A stretch of DNA of 64,000 bases from Methylovirgula sp. HY1 (GTDB lineage Bacteria; Pseudomonadota; Alphaproteobacteria; Rhizobiales; Beijerinckiaceae): contig NZ_CP073764.1 of the NCBI RefSeq assembly GCF_019343105.1, positions 372,001 to 436,000 of the forward strand, given 5' to 3'. The notes under the pieces were generated by a model. That model made no database searches. It worked only from the letters and a program-made list of their open reading frames with translations, and was not told the origin of the DNA. This document shows positions 43,549 through 52,230 of this stretch, in pieces (within the stretch, counting starts at the first letter, position 1; the number at the start of each line of letters is the position of its first letter). The position numbers and the translations under genes were made by a program.

Positions 43549-46500
43549 GGCTCGAAATGCTCTTGCTCGAACGCTATGGGATATTCAGCGACCGTATCTT
43601 ATCGTTTCGCCCGGATGCGCGGCTGCATATCGTGCTCGGGCCGAATGAAGCAGGCAAGACATCCGCTTTGGCGGCGATTGGCGATCTTCTTTTTGGCTTC
43701 GGTCATCTGGTCGAATATGATTTTCTCCATGACGCGCGGCAATTGCGGGTCGGTGCCCAACTCCGTCTCGCGGATGGATCGCAAGTCTGCTTTCGCCGGC
43801 GTCGGGGCAACAAGAACACGCTGCTCGATTTCAAGGATGCGCCGCTCGACGAGGCTTTGCTTGCGCCGATCCTCCGCCAGGTGACGCGCGAAAGCTTCCG
43901 CAGCGAATTTGGCCTGACCGCGGAGGCTTTGCGCGCCGGCGGAAAGGGATTGGTTCAGGCGGGTGGCCGTTTGACCGAGACGTTGGCGGCAAGCTCTGCC
44001 GGACTTTCGGCGCTGGTGCGCGCGCGCGCCCGGCTCGAAGCCGAGGCGGATGCCTTGTTCGGGCCGCGCCGGGTCGCAAGCAAGAGCTTCTATGCTGTGC
44101 TGGACCGTCATGATGCCGCCGACAAGAGCCTACGCGCGGCGATCGTCACTGCTGATGCGTTGAAGTCGGCCGAGGAAAAAGTGGCGGCTGCGGAACGTGG
44201 CTGCGAAACTTTGATGGCCGAGCATGGCGATGTCGGCCGCGATCTCGCTCGCTGCCGGCGGGCTCAACGGACACGGCCGAAACTGGCGCAGCTGGCAAAT
44301 ATGCGCAGCGAGCTTGCGGCTTATGCCGATCTGCCGGCGGTCTCCGCCGATCAGCTCGCAGCTTGGCGCTCCGTGCTTGCGCAGGCAAGTGAGATCGACA
44401 GAGCCATCGCCGAATTTGATGCGGGCGATGCCGAAGATCAAACCGCATTGGCGGAACTTGCCGTCGATGAAGCGCTGCTTGCCGCAGCCGGTCGCGTCGA
44501 ATCCTTGCGCGAGCGTTTAGGCGCGGTGCGCAAGGCGCTCGTCGATCTGCCGAAACGGCAGGAGGCGCAAAGGGGCGCACGCGAAATGCTGGCGGAATCG
44601 GCGCGACGTCTGGGTCTCGGCAGTCCCGAAGACCTGCTCGAACGGCAGCCGACCGATCCGGCGCTGGCCCGCGTGCAGGATTTGATGCGGGCGCTTCGCC
44701 GTGCCGAAGACCGTCTCGCCGAGGCCGAGGCGCGCCTCATCCAGGCGCAGCGCGATCGCGCCGCGCTCACCGCAGAAAAGCCCGCGGAGGACGCGATGGA
44801 TGATCCATCGCCGCTTCGCCAACGACTTGAACTCTTCGCCGATCTTCCGGCGGAAGCCGATCGGCTGCGGCGTGAGCGTGCCGCCAATTTGGCTGAGGCG
44901 GCAGCCATCGCCGAGGATGCCGCCGCCCTCGATCCTTTCGCTGGAACGCCGGATGAACTCGGCTGCAAGCCCTTGCCGGAGACGGCCGAGATTCAAGCTG
45001 CATCGGCAGTGGTCGAGGCTTTGACAGGTGAGGCGAGAGAGCTCGCGGCTACAAAGGAAGTGGTGGCGAAGGCGTTAGCGGCAGCCGAGAAGGAGATTGC
45101 ATCCCTATCGCGCGAGGGAGCCGTCGTTACGCGCGGGGATCTGGCGCAAATGCGCGCTGGCCGAGATCATGCCTTCACGCAACTTGGTCTGCATCTCGAT
45201 GGCGACGCCGGCACACGGCGGCTCCATTTCGATGCTTTGGCCGCAGCGAATGTGCGTCTGGATACTGTCGCAGATCATTTGTTGTCGGACGCTGGGCGGG
45301 CCGCGCGCGTGGAGGCGGCGCGGGAACGCATTTCTGAGGCGCTTCAAGAGGGCGAACATCTCACGGCCGCGCAAACCGCTCTTGATCTGCGCCGCGAAGC
45401 TCTCGCGCGCGCCTGGGGCGAGCTCTGGCGGCCATCGCAAATCGCGCCGAAATCGCCGAATATGATGCTGCGATGGCGCGAGCGGGCGTCGGAAATCCTC
45501 GTTCGCCGGCGTCGGCTCGCCGAGAAGGAGATGGCGACACGGGTGCTCGTCGAAAAGCTTTCGGATCTCGAAGCACCATTGCAAATTTTGAGCGTCGATC
45601 TCGGCGTCGCCGTGGATCGGGACTTGCCGATCGAAATGCGGCATCGCATGGCCTGCGTCGCGCTGGACAATTTGCAATCGCGTTGGGCGCAGATGCGTGA
45701 GCACGTCATCGCTTGCCGCAATGCCGAGAAATCCCTGATGGACGCGGAGCTGGCGCAAGCCGAAGCTTTCGGCGAGCATGCGGCGAAGCTTAATCTCTGG
45801 CCGGAGGCCGTCGCTGCGCTCGGCCTTGGCGCGACGGCTTCCATTCCTGAAACGGAGGCAGCGCTCGGCGTCTGGAGCAATGTCGCGCTCCGGCGAGAGA
45901 CATTTAATCGCGAGAGCCGCAGCGTCGATGGCATCGAACGCGACATCGCCGCATTCGAAGCCGACACGCAAGCGCTGGTCGCGGCAGCCGCTCCCGATCT
46001 CGCAATGCATTCCGCGCAAGATGCGTTGAACGAGATCACGCGGCGTTTGGCCGAGGCGCGCAGGATGTTCGAGGCGCGCGAAAGTCTGCGCAAATCCAAG
46101 GCTGACCGCGCGGCAAAGCGGGCGGCGAAAGCCTTTGCGCAAAAAGCGCTGGGGGCCGAGATCGACGATGCGCGAAAGTGGCTTGGGCTAGCGGAGGAGA
46201 CCGCGCTTGATGCGGCGCTGTCGCGCCTAGAGCGTCGCCAGGATCTTTCGGAAGGCATCGCGCGGTTGCTTCAAGATCTCACCCAAATATCCGACGGCCA
46301 GGACGAATCCACGTTGCGTGCCGAGCAGAGCCAGCATGATCTGGATGCGCTTGCCGGTGAGATCGAACGCTTGGATATGCGCTATCAGCAGCTTGTCGCC
46401 GAAATTGTCGAAGCGAGCACGGTTTTGCATGAAGCGAAGAAGGCGCGCGACATGCTCGTTGAAGGCCGCGACGCTGAAGCATTGGCAAGCGCCAAGACAG

Positions 46501-47003
46501 AATGCGCTGCCGAGCTGGTCGCGGTCAGCGAACGCTGGCTGGTGCGCGCGGCTGCAGCACGGCTCGCCGTTCGTGCCGTCGAGCGCCAGCGCGCCGCGGT
46601 TCAAGATCCGCTCGTCGAACGGGCATCGCGTCTATTTGCGATTGCGACCGCCGGTGCATTCGCTGGTCTTGTCGTCGATTATGACGATGCGGACCGGCCG
46701 GTGATCAAGGGCCGGCGTGCAAATGGCGGAAATGTCGGCGTCGACCATATGAGCGAAGGCACCGGCGACCAGCTTTTCCTTGCTTTGCGCCTCGCGCTTC
46801 TCGAATTGCGCGCGGCTGAGCCATTGCCATTTATAGGCGACGATTTGCTCGCGAGTTTCGACGAAAAGCGCGTCGCCAGCGCGATCGAACTCCTCGCCGA
46901 TTTCGGCCAGACGCGACAGACCATCCTCTTCACGCATCACCTTCACGTCGCTGAGATCGCGCGCCGGCAACTGCAGGAAGATGTCGATCTCATTGTTTTG
47001 TGA
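43545..47003 (+). CDS. YhaN-like SMC/Rad50-type AAA ATPase
   Basis: Probable partner of the adjacent nuclease in double-strand-break processing. The 1152-residue protein has an N-terminal P-loop LGPNEAGKTSALAAIGDLLFG (about residues 32-50), long Ala/Glu/Arg-rich coiled coils in between (about 190-960) and a C-terminal ABC-type half: signature MSEGTGDQLFLALRLALLE and Walker B PLPFIGDDLLASFDEKR, ending TILFTHHLHVAEIARR. This split-ATPase plan is that of Rad50/SbcC, but shorter and with YhaN-like sequence. Translationally coupled to the nuclease gene. Confidence 0.9.
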   Translation: MRLEMLLLERYGIFSDRILSFRPDARLHIVLGPNEAGKTSALAAIGDLLFGFGHLVEYDFLHDARQLRVGAQLRLADGSQVCFRRRRGNKNTLLDFKDAPLDEALLAPILRQVTRESFRSEFGLTAEALRAGGKGLVQAGGRLTETLAASSAGLSALVRARARLEAEADALFGPRRVASKSFYAVLDRHDAADKSLRAAIVTADALKSAEEKVAAAERGCETLMAEHGDVGRDLARCRRAQRTRPKLAQLANMRSELAAYADLPAVSADQLAAWRSVLAQASEIDRAIAEFDAGDAEDQTALAELAVDEALLAAAGRVESLRERLGAVRKALVDLPKRQEAQRGAREMLAESARRLGLGSPEDLLERQPTDPALARVQDLMRALRRAEDRLAEAEARLIQAQRDRAALTAEKPAEDAMDDPSPLRQRLELFADLPAEADRLRRERAANLAEAAAIAEDAAALDPFAGTPDELGCKPLPETAEIQAASAVVEALTGEARELAATKEVVAKALAAAEKEIASLSREGAVVTRGDLAQMRAGRDHAFTQLGLHLDGDAGTRRLHFDALAAANVRLDTVADHLLSDAGRAARVEAARERISEALQEGEHLTAAQTALDLRREALARAWGELWRPSQIAPKSPNMMLRWRERASEILVRRRRLAEKEMATRVLVEKLSDLEAPLQILSVDLGVAVDRDLPIEMRHRMACVALDNLQSRWAQMREHVIACRNAEKSLMDAELAQAEAFGEHAAKLNLWPEAVAALGLGATASIPETEAALGVWSNVALRRETFNRESRSVDGIERDIAAFEADTQALVAAAAPDLAMHSAQDALNEITRRLAEARRMFEARESLRKSKADRAAKRAAKAFAQKALGAEIDDARKWLGLAEETALDAALSRLERRQDLSEGIARLLQDLTQISDGQDESTLRAEQSQHDLDALAGEIERLDMRYQQLVAEIVEASTVLHEAKKARDMLVEGRDAEALASAKTECAAELVAVSERWLVRAAAARLAVRAVERQRAAVQDPLVERASRLFAIATAGAFAGLVVDYDDADRPVIKGRRANGGNVGVDHMSEGTGDQLFLALRLALLELRAAEPLPFIGDDLLASFDEKRVASAIELLADFGQTRQTILFTHHLHVAEIARRQLQEDVDLIVL

Positions 47004-47017
47004 GGCGTGGCGGCCCG

Positions 47018-47821
47018 TCACTCTGCCCGCTGCCAACCATCCATGCCGAGCCGTTCCTGCGGCAGGAAGCGGGCCTTATAGGCCATCTTCTTCGAGCCCT
47101 CGACCCAATAGCCGAGATAGACATGCGGCAGGCCGAGATTTTTCGCACGGGCGATGTGATCGAGGATCATATAAGTCCCGAGCGATTTCGATGTGACCTG
47201 CGGCGTGTAGAAGGAATAGACCATTGATAGGCCGTCGGCGAGGAGATCGGTCAGACAGACGCCGACGAGCGGGCCTTCGCCATGCCCCTGGGGGTCGCGT
47301 GCCGGGGCGCGATATTCGACCAGCCGGCTTTCGACATGGCTATCCTCGACCATCATCGAATAGTCGAGCATGGTCATGTCAGCCATCCCGCCATCGCTGT
47401 GCCGCGCATCGAGATAGGTGCGAAACAGGGCATATTGTTCGGCGGTGGGCTCGGTGCGTACGACGGTGCCGACAAGATCGCGATTGTCGTCGAGAATCCG
47501 GCGGAACCCCTTCGAGGGGCGAAACTCATCGACCTTCACCCTTACGGAGACGCAGGAGCGGCAATCTTCGCAGGCTGGTCGATAGGCGATGGTTTGCGAG
47601 CGACGAAACCCGGATTGGGTCAAAGTGTCGTTGAGCACTGTCGCCCTGCGGCCGATCAGATGGGTGAAGACTTTGCGCTCATCCCGCCCTGGCAGGTAAG
47701 GGCAGGGGGACGGTGCGGTGAGATAGAATTGCGGCGCGTCGCGCAGCTCTCTTGTCAAGCTCGTGCCTCTTCTTTCGCCGCAAGCATGTCCAAACCTTTG
47801 ATCCAGCTCGAGCGCCACCAT
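47018..47821 (-). CDS. bpt: Aspartate/glutamate leucyltransferase (Bpt)
   Basis: Adds leucine from Leu-tRNA to N-terminal Asp or Glu, marking proteins for ClpSAP degradation (bacterial N-end rule). Signature segments are [24 protein letters not shown], the Cys cluster [53 protein letters not shown]-like [13 protein letters not shown] and [23 protein letters not shown] 47821 gives 267 residues. TTG 47758 ([11 protein letters not shown]), preceded by AGAAGAGG, gives 246 residues, closer to the usual family length, and may be the real start. Confidence 0.93.
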   Translation of the reverse strand: MVALELDQRFGHACGERRGTSLTRELRDAPQFYLTAPSPCPYLPGRDERKVFTHLIGRRATVLNDTLTQSGFRRSQTIAYRPACEDCRSCVSVRVKVDEFRPSKGFRRILDDNRDLVGTVVRTEPTAEQYALFRTYLDARHSDGGMADMTMLDYSMMVEDSHVESRLVEYRAPARDPQGHGEGPLVGVCLTDLLADGLSMVYSFYTPQVTSKSLGTYMILDHIARAKNLGLPHVYLGYWVEGSKKMAYKARFLPQERLGMDGWQRAE

Positions 47822-47922
47822 GATGGTCCACTCTCGAGAGCGCACGGCTGAATCGCGCGGGGCAGCGCCACTTTCACATTCCACGCCACAATAAACAGGC
47901 CGCCGAGCCGACTGAACAAGAC

Positions 47923-48399
47923 TCACCCATAGAAGGGCCGGCGGACCACGATGACGCCGGCAAACATATCGTGCAGGCAGCGTTTGTCGCTGGCAAGCAG
48001 CGAAACCAAAAAGACCGCCGGGAACAGCCAGCTGATGTAGAAAAGAACCGCGTGCGCCGCAGCGTTGAGGAAGGGGACCCGGGCGCCATCCATCATCCGT
48101 ATCTCAAGGTCCATCAGGCGCATGCCCGGCGTCGCCATGCGGGGGCCGGAAACCGTGAGGCCATTGTAGAAAAAGGCGACAAGCGGGAAGAGGGGCGGCA
48201 AAATGAAGAGCGACAGCCCGAAGGTCAGCACCAGGGCCGTCAGCCAGATCACGAAGGAAAGAAAGGACACGACGAGAAAATCGAGTACCAGTGCGAGAGC
48301 CCGGCGCGTCCGGACGCCGGCCAAAGCCGCAGCCGGCAAATCACACGGCGTGAAGAAATTTTGCGTCCTGCTGCGCTGAAATCCGCTGGTCTCATCCAT
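47923..48399 (-). CDS. RDD family membrane protein
   Basis: A 158-residue inner-membrane protein of the RDD family (conserved Arg-Asp-Asp; here [22 protein letters not shown] provides the first Arg and Asp). Hydrophobic segments are at about 33-60, 65-90 and 115-140. [16 protein letters not shown] and [18 protein letters not shown] are typical family boxes. Members are suggested to act in transport or envelope stress; the function here is unknown. ATG 48399 ([13 protein letters not shown]) is used. It lies 101 nt upstream of bpt on the same strand, so co-transcription is possible. Confidence 0.85.
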   Translation of the reverse strand: MDETSGFQRSRTQNFFTPCDLPAAALAGVRTRRALALVLDFLVVSFLSFVIWLTALVLTFGLSLFILPPLFPLVAFFYNGLTVSGPRMATPGMRLMDLEIRMMDGARVPFLNAAAHAVLFYISWLFPAVFLVSLLASDKRCLHDMFAGVIVVRRPFYG

Positions 48400-48550
48400 G
48401 CGCCTGCCTCTCAAATTCGTGCGGATATCCGTCAATGTCTCAAATGTGGCCTCGGTCAGCCTCGGACGCAAGGGCCGGCGCCAACCGCGACTTTGAGAAC
48501 CAATCCGTCTTGTCGCGCCGTCAAATTGCGGAATCGGAGATGAATGAAAA

Positions 48551-49219
48551 ATGAAAGTGATCCGTCACGCCGTTTTGTCGCTAAAGGCTTTTTGTTCCGG
48601 AGCGCTGCCCGCCGCCGTCCGCCGCGCCGGTCCGCCGCCGGGTTTCGTCCGGCTCGCGGATGTCGTCCCGGCGATCGTGCAGGACATGCGCTATGCCGGC
48701 AAAGAGAATTTCACCGGCCGGCCGGTGCCGGGCTACCGGGCACCGCAATGCTGGCTCCGGCGCGAGGTCGCCGATGCCTTGGCCGTGGTCGCGAAAGAGG
48801 CGGAAGTGCTTGGCCTACGTCTCGTCGTTTATGACTGCTATCGGCCGCAGCGGGCGACGCGCGCCTTCATGGATTGGGCAGGAGACGAGGCGGATCAGGC
48901 GACAAAGGCCGCCTATTATCCGCGGATCGCTAAAAACGAGATTTTTGCGCAGGGCTATATTGCCAAGGCTTCGATGCACAGCCTCGGCATCGCTGTCGAC
49001 CTAGCTTTCCTCGACAAGGATTTCGGCACGCCCTTCGATCTTTTCGATGCAGCGTCAGCGACGGATTATCCCGATATCGCTCCCGAGGCGCGGAAAAACC
49101 GCGATGCGCTCTTTGCTTTGATGATCAAGCACGGCTTCGAAAATTTGCCGCAAGAATGGTGGCATTTTAGCTTCAAGGGCTTGGACGATGCAAAACCCTT
49201 GGATGTCGAGATCGGGTGA
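48551..49219 (+). CDS. ddpX: D-alanyl-D-alanine dipeptidase (VanX/DdpX-like, peptidase M15D)
   Basis: Zn dipeptidase that hydrolyses D-Ala-D-Ala, used in peptidoglycan recycling. The 222-residue protein has VRLADVVPAIVQDMRYAGKENF, VVYDCYRPQRATRAF (catalytic Arg), the metal motif SMHSLGIAVDLAF (His and Asp ligands, SxHxxGxAxD) and ENLPQEWWHFSF with the catalytic Glu and last His ligand (ExWWH). The N-terminus is short and hydrophobic (AVLSLKAFCSGALP), a possible weak signal. Nearby genes give no resistance context, so a nutritional or recycling role is more likely than vancomycin resistance. Confidence 0.9.
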   Translation: MKVIRHAVLSLKAFCSGALPAAVRRAGPPPGFVRLADVVPAIVQDMRYAGKENFTGRPVPGYRAPQCWLRREVADALAVVAKEAEVLGLRLVVYDCYRPQRATRAFMDWAGDEADQATKAAYYPRIAKNEIFAQGYIAKASMHSLGIAVDLAFLDKDFGTPFDLFDAASATDYPDIAPEARKNRDALFALMIKHGFENLPQEWWHFSFKGLDDAKPLDVEIG

Positions 49220-49260
49220 TGAGCGTATAAATTAATCGCTCAACACCAATCTACGCCGCC

Positions 49261-49291
49261 GACATCTTCCCTATTTGTCAGGGAAGATGTC
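49261..49291. repeat. Perfect 12-bp hairpin
   Basis: GACATCTTCCCT and AGGGAAGATGTC with a 7-nt loop (ATTTGTC), 41 nt after the ddpX stop and 120 nt from the end of the convergent coiled-coil operon. It lacks a T-tract on either strand. Confidence 0.8.
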
Positions 49292-49317
49292 GAAGCGAGT
49301 TCTCACATCACGTTCGG

Positions 49318-49395
49318 TTGCTCTTGGCCGCGCTTGCTCTTGGCCGCGCTTGCTCTTGGCCACGGTTGCTCTTGGCCGCGCTTGCTTGGCCGCGG
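49318..49395. repeat. 16-bp tandem repeat, nearly five units
   Basis: Units TTGCTCTTGGCCGCGC (three exact), one TTGCTCTTGGCCACGG and a shortened TTGCTTGGCCGCGG. It lies 17 bases before the 3' end of the small coiled-coil gene. The period is not a multiple of three, so it is not coding. Confidence 0.85.
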
Positions 49396-49411
49396 CCGGT
49401 TCCCGGTCGCG

Positions 49412-49837
49412 TCAGCTCGCCTTCTTAAGCAGGCCTCCAAACCCCTTCATAATGGTGTCGTGGAAGCGTATCAGCCATTCTTCAGCCTCGCGAGCCTTGG
49501 CTTCGGAGCTTTCGAGACGCTTTTCCAAAGACGCGATCTTCGCATCCGCCGTCTTCGCCTGCTCATTATAATATTGTGCTAATTCCTGAGAATATCGCTC
49601 GGCCGAATTGGCGCGCTCATCCGCGAGCCGGACCGCTTCGGCGGCTTCATTGATCAGGTCTACGGCCGCAGCCCAATCGCGGCCGACGGGCGCGGACGGA
49701 GCCGCCGTGGGCGTCTTCGGCGCCGGCGAAATGATCCGAACGGGGGAGTCGCGTGTCGGCGTTCTCGACTCCGTGCGAACCGTCAATTCTTGGAACACTC
49801 GTTCGTCTCTTTTGGTTTCTTCGGCCATTGGCGTCAT
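49412..49837 (-). CDS. Coiled-coil protein, third gene of an uncharacterised operon
   Basis: A 141-residue cytosolic protein: a disordered Pro/Thr/Ser-rich N-terminal third (TESRTPTRDSPVRIISPAPKT), then a heptad-patterned coiled coil (about 57-120; DLINEAAEAVRLADERANSAERYSQELA, AKIASLEKRLESSEAKAREAEEW), ending in a short amphipathic tail WLIRFHDTIMKGFGGLLKKAS that could contact membrane. No known domain. ATG 49837 overlaps the stop of the upstream gene in ATGA (49834-49837), so translation is coupled. Probable structural or scaffolding role with the two upstream products is inference. Confidence 0.7.
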   Translation of the reverse strand: MTPMAEETKRDERVFQELTVRTESRTPTRDSPVRIISPAPKTPTAAPSAPVGRDWAAAVDLINEAAEAVRLADERANSAERYSQELAQYYNEQAKTADAKIASLEKRLESSEAKAREAEEWLIRFHDTIMKGFGGLLKKAS

Positions 49838-51333
49838 TCCTTCACGCAGCCAGGGATTTCACTCGATGAAATCATACGCACATTACTGCCGCTATCTGCC
49901 TCATCTTCGAGAACGTCCATAAACATGTTCGATGGACGTCCTCGCTTTAACGTTTCGATCTGAATCGACATTTTTTCGCGGCTGGCACGCGCGATGGTAA
50001 GCGCACCTTGAGCCAGCACGCGCTCCGCCTTCTCCGACTCCAGCATTTCTAAAAGTTTGCGCTTCGCCGCATCATGCTGCAAGTGCTCGTTCTCATGACT
50101 CTGCAAAAGACTGCCGAACCGATTTTCATAACTGTTGGCTTTGTTTTGCAGATGACTGATCTGCGCATCTTTGGCGGCGATCGCTTTGGTCAGCATTTCA
50201 TTTCTGGCGGTCACGTCCGACAAGGATTTTTCGAGATCCGTGCTTTGGACTTCGAGCGTCTGCAATTGCTCTTCCGAGAGCTGCAGCCGTCGTTCCGCGG
50301 CCGACAAGGCAGCTTTCGCCTCCTTGCTCGAGCGTTCCCATTGTTTCATTGATTCGAAATTTTCGTCATGCGACGCGCGCGCCTGTTCAAGGTGCTGCAG
50401 AGTGATCGCATGGCGACTGTTCAAGCCATCGAGTTGTAGGTTGAGACCCGAGATCGTCGCGCCCAGCTCGTATTTCTCACGTTCGTGCTTGGCGACGATC
50501 ATCTCGCGTTCTTTTATCTCCTGAGCGATTTTCTCGTCTCTGGTGCGGATCGTCAGATCCGCCTTCTGTAAGGCAGATTCCAATTCCGTTTGGCGTTGCT
50601 TGCCACGCTGCAACTCGGGCCGCATTTCACCGAGCAGACTTTGCAGTCGGGTGACTTCGGCGCTCGCACTGGTAATCGCGTTCTTTTGTTCGGTGATTTG
50701 CTTTTGATTTTCGGCGCATTGGCGGTCGAGAGCCTTCAGCTCGACATCTTTCGCCGCGTTTGCTTCCTGAAGCGTCGCGCTTCTATCGGCTTCGAAGAGA
50801 AGCTGTCTTTCCAGGAGCGCGGCGCGCGAAGCGCTTTCCGCGGCTTCCAGTTTCAAGACCTTGATGGTTTCGACGCTCGATTGCGCTTGTTGTTGTAAGA
50901 TCGGCAATTCATGGCGGAGCCCGACGATCTCGGCATCTGCCGCGGCGGCGCGGGTTTCCAGCTCCGTGACCTCTTTCCTAAGAGTCGTCGACGTGTTCAG
51001 ATGCTGGGTCAGGAGAGCCGCCTGTTCGGCAAGGCGTGTGCGGGCCCGCTTATGCGCTTCCATCAGCTCTTCGAACGTTTGAATGAAGGCGCCGAATTCG
51101 TCGCGTAGCGTCAGCATTTCGTCGAAGCGCGTGCAGATCGCATTAACCTGCTCGGCCATTTCCTCGCCTTGTTCACCAAGCTGGTCCAAGGCAAAGCGAC
51201 TTTGATTGTCTTGTTTGATCGGCTCTCGGTTGGCCGATTCCGGTTGAACCGGCTCTTGCTGGGGCGCCGATGGTAGTGGCGGCGACTTCGGCTTGCGCGG
51301 ATGCGACCAGGAAAACCCATTAGGCAGAATCAT
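49834..51333 (-). CDS. Long coiled-coil protein, second gene of an uncharacterised operon
   Basis: A 499-residue protein with a Pro-rich, disordered start (PRKPKSPPLPSAPQQEP) and an almost unbroken coiled coil from about 55 to 470 (Glu/Lys/Leu/Ala/Gln-rich; no Walker motif, no ATPase head). A short non-helical tail follows (GRPSNMFMDVLEDEADSGSN...IPGCVKE). It has the outline of bacterial intermediate-filament-like or polar scaffold proteins rather than SMC. Both ends are coupled to neighbours by 4-nt ATGA overlaps (51330-51333, 49834-49837). No family I can name. Confidence 0.75.
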   Translation of the reverse strand: MILPNGFSWSHPRKPKSPPLPSAPQQEPVQPESANREPIKQDNQSRFALDQLGEQGEEMAEQVNAICTRFDEMLTLRDEFGAFIQTFEELMEAHKRARTRLAEQAALLTQHLNTSTTLRKEVTELETRAAAADAEIVGLRHELPILQQQAQSSVETIKVLKLEAAESASRAALLERQLLFEADRSATLQEANAAKDVELKALDRQCAENQKQITEQKNAITSASAEVTRLQSLLGEMRPELQRGKQRQTELESALQKADLTIRTRDEKIAQEIKEREMIVAKHEREKYELGATISGLNLQLDGLNSRHAITLQHLEQARASHDENFESMKQWERSSKEAKAALSAAERRLQLSEEQLQTLEVQSTDLEKSLSDVTARNEMLTKAIAAKDAQISHLQNKANSYENRFGSLLQSHENEHLQHDAAKRKLLEMLESEKAERVLAQGALTIARASREKMSIQIETLKRGRPSNMFMDVLEDEADSGSNVRMISSSEIPGCVKE

Positions 51334-51779
51334 GAGACACCTCGCTTCGAACTTGCTTTAGATGCCGAATTAAATGACGCGCCGCCTTTTAGCTGGTCGA
51401 GTTCAGCTTCCGCGCTCTTGCAGCGATCCCAATATGAATGGGCGCAATGTTGCGCATATTCCAAGTCTGATCGAAGCTGTAACTTTTCCGATTCATACGC
51501 GATTATTCGGTTCCACAGGTCTTCGATCAAGCGCGTGTCCACAAGAACCTGACCGGTTTTGGGCTTGGAATCGGACGCGCGCTTGATTGCTTGATTAAGA
51601 AGATTGAACGAAACGCTGAGGTCGATCTGGCGGATCCGACTGGGCTCTGCGATCGGGGGAGCGAGTTTCGGCCGGATGGGTTCCGCACGAACACGCGGCG
51701 CCGCCTCCGCGCTACGGAGCGGATCGTGCGGCTCCAAAAATCCCGTCGGTTGAGCGAGTTTGGCGAGGTGTCGAAACAT
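51330..51779 (-). CDS. Coiled-coil protein, first gene of an uncharacterised operon
   Basis: A 149-residue protein: disordered N-terminal half with Pro/Arg (EPIRPKLAPPIAEPSRI), then a helical region with a compact predicted core (DLSVSFNLLNQAIKRASD, LVDTRLIEDLWNRIIAYESEKLQLRSDLEY) and a short coiled coil ending in AEAELDQL. A paired CAHSYWDRC is notable. ATG 51779 has GGAAC upstream. The stop overlaps the next gene's start in ATGA. I do not recognise it; it may be a partner or nucleator of the long coiled-coil protein. Confidence 0.7.
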   Translation of the reverse strand: MFRHLAKLAQPTGFLEPHDPLRSAEAAPRVRAEPIRPKLAPPIAEPSRIRQIDLSVSFNLLNQAIKRASDSKPKTGQVLVDTRLIEDLWNRIIAYESEKLQLRSDLEYAQHCAHSYWDRCKSAEAELDQLKGGASFNSASKASSKRGVS

Positions 51780-52230
51780 TGAGTTCCGATCAGGAATGCT
51801 GTGACGAGAACGCTATCGTAAAGGTCGAAGCTAGACTGTAGCGTTACAGCAGTCAAAACGCTTTCTTAAGATATAAGGCAGGCCTTTTTGAAAGGCATGT
51901 GGCGTAAAGGCTTTATGCGTTTTTTGGCTGTGGACAACGTGGCCATTGCCGCGCGAATGTCATCGACTCACGGGCTTTGAACAAAGCCGTCATGCGCGGA
52001 TTTGATCCGCGCATCCGGGAAGGTCGCCAGTCGCAGGGCTCAGAGACAGCGGGGCGGGAGGTCGTGCGAAAGTTGAGGCGCGATCCCTCCTCTTGGCAAG
52101 GGGAGGGTGGCCGCGTAGCGGCCGGGTGGGGGGAGTGTGGTCGGGCATTTCCCAGTAAATCGAATTCCCATCCCTCAGCGTCGCCTGTGACGCTGACACC
52201 TTCCCCTTTCAGGGGAAGGATTCGCGCCCC
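51780..52230. other. Intergenic region upstream of the coiled-coil operon
   Basis: The first 200 bases should contain the operon promoter. The last 160 are copy 2 of the family 2 repeat. No gene is seen. Confidence 0.6.
52070..52222 (+). repeat. GC-rich dispersed repeat (family 2), copy 2
   Basis: GCGATCCCTCCTCTTGGCAA, GGGGAGGGTGGCCGCGTAGC, GGCCGGGTGGGG, then CAGCGTCGCCTGTGACGCTG and the palindromic ACCTTCCCCTTTCAGGGG AAGG. It matches copy 1 at 15344-15545 read in the opposite orientation, with central parts of different length. It lies 8 nt beyond the ilvD stop, where the TTCCCCT/AGGGGAA palindrome may act in termination. Confidence 0.75.
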
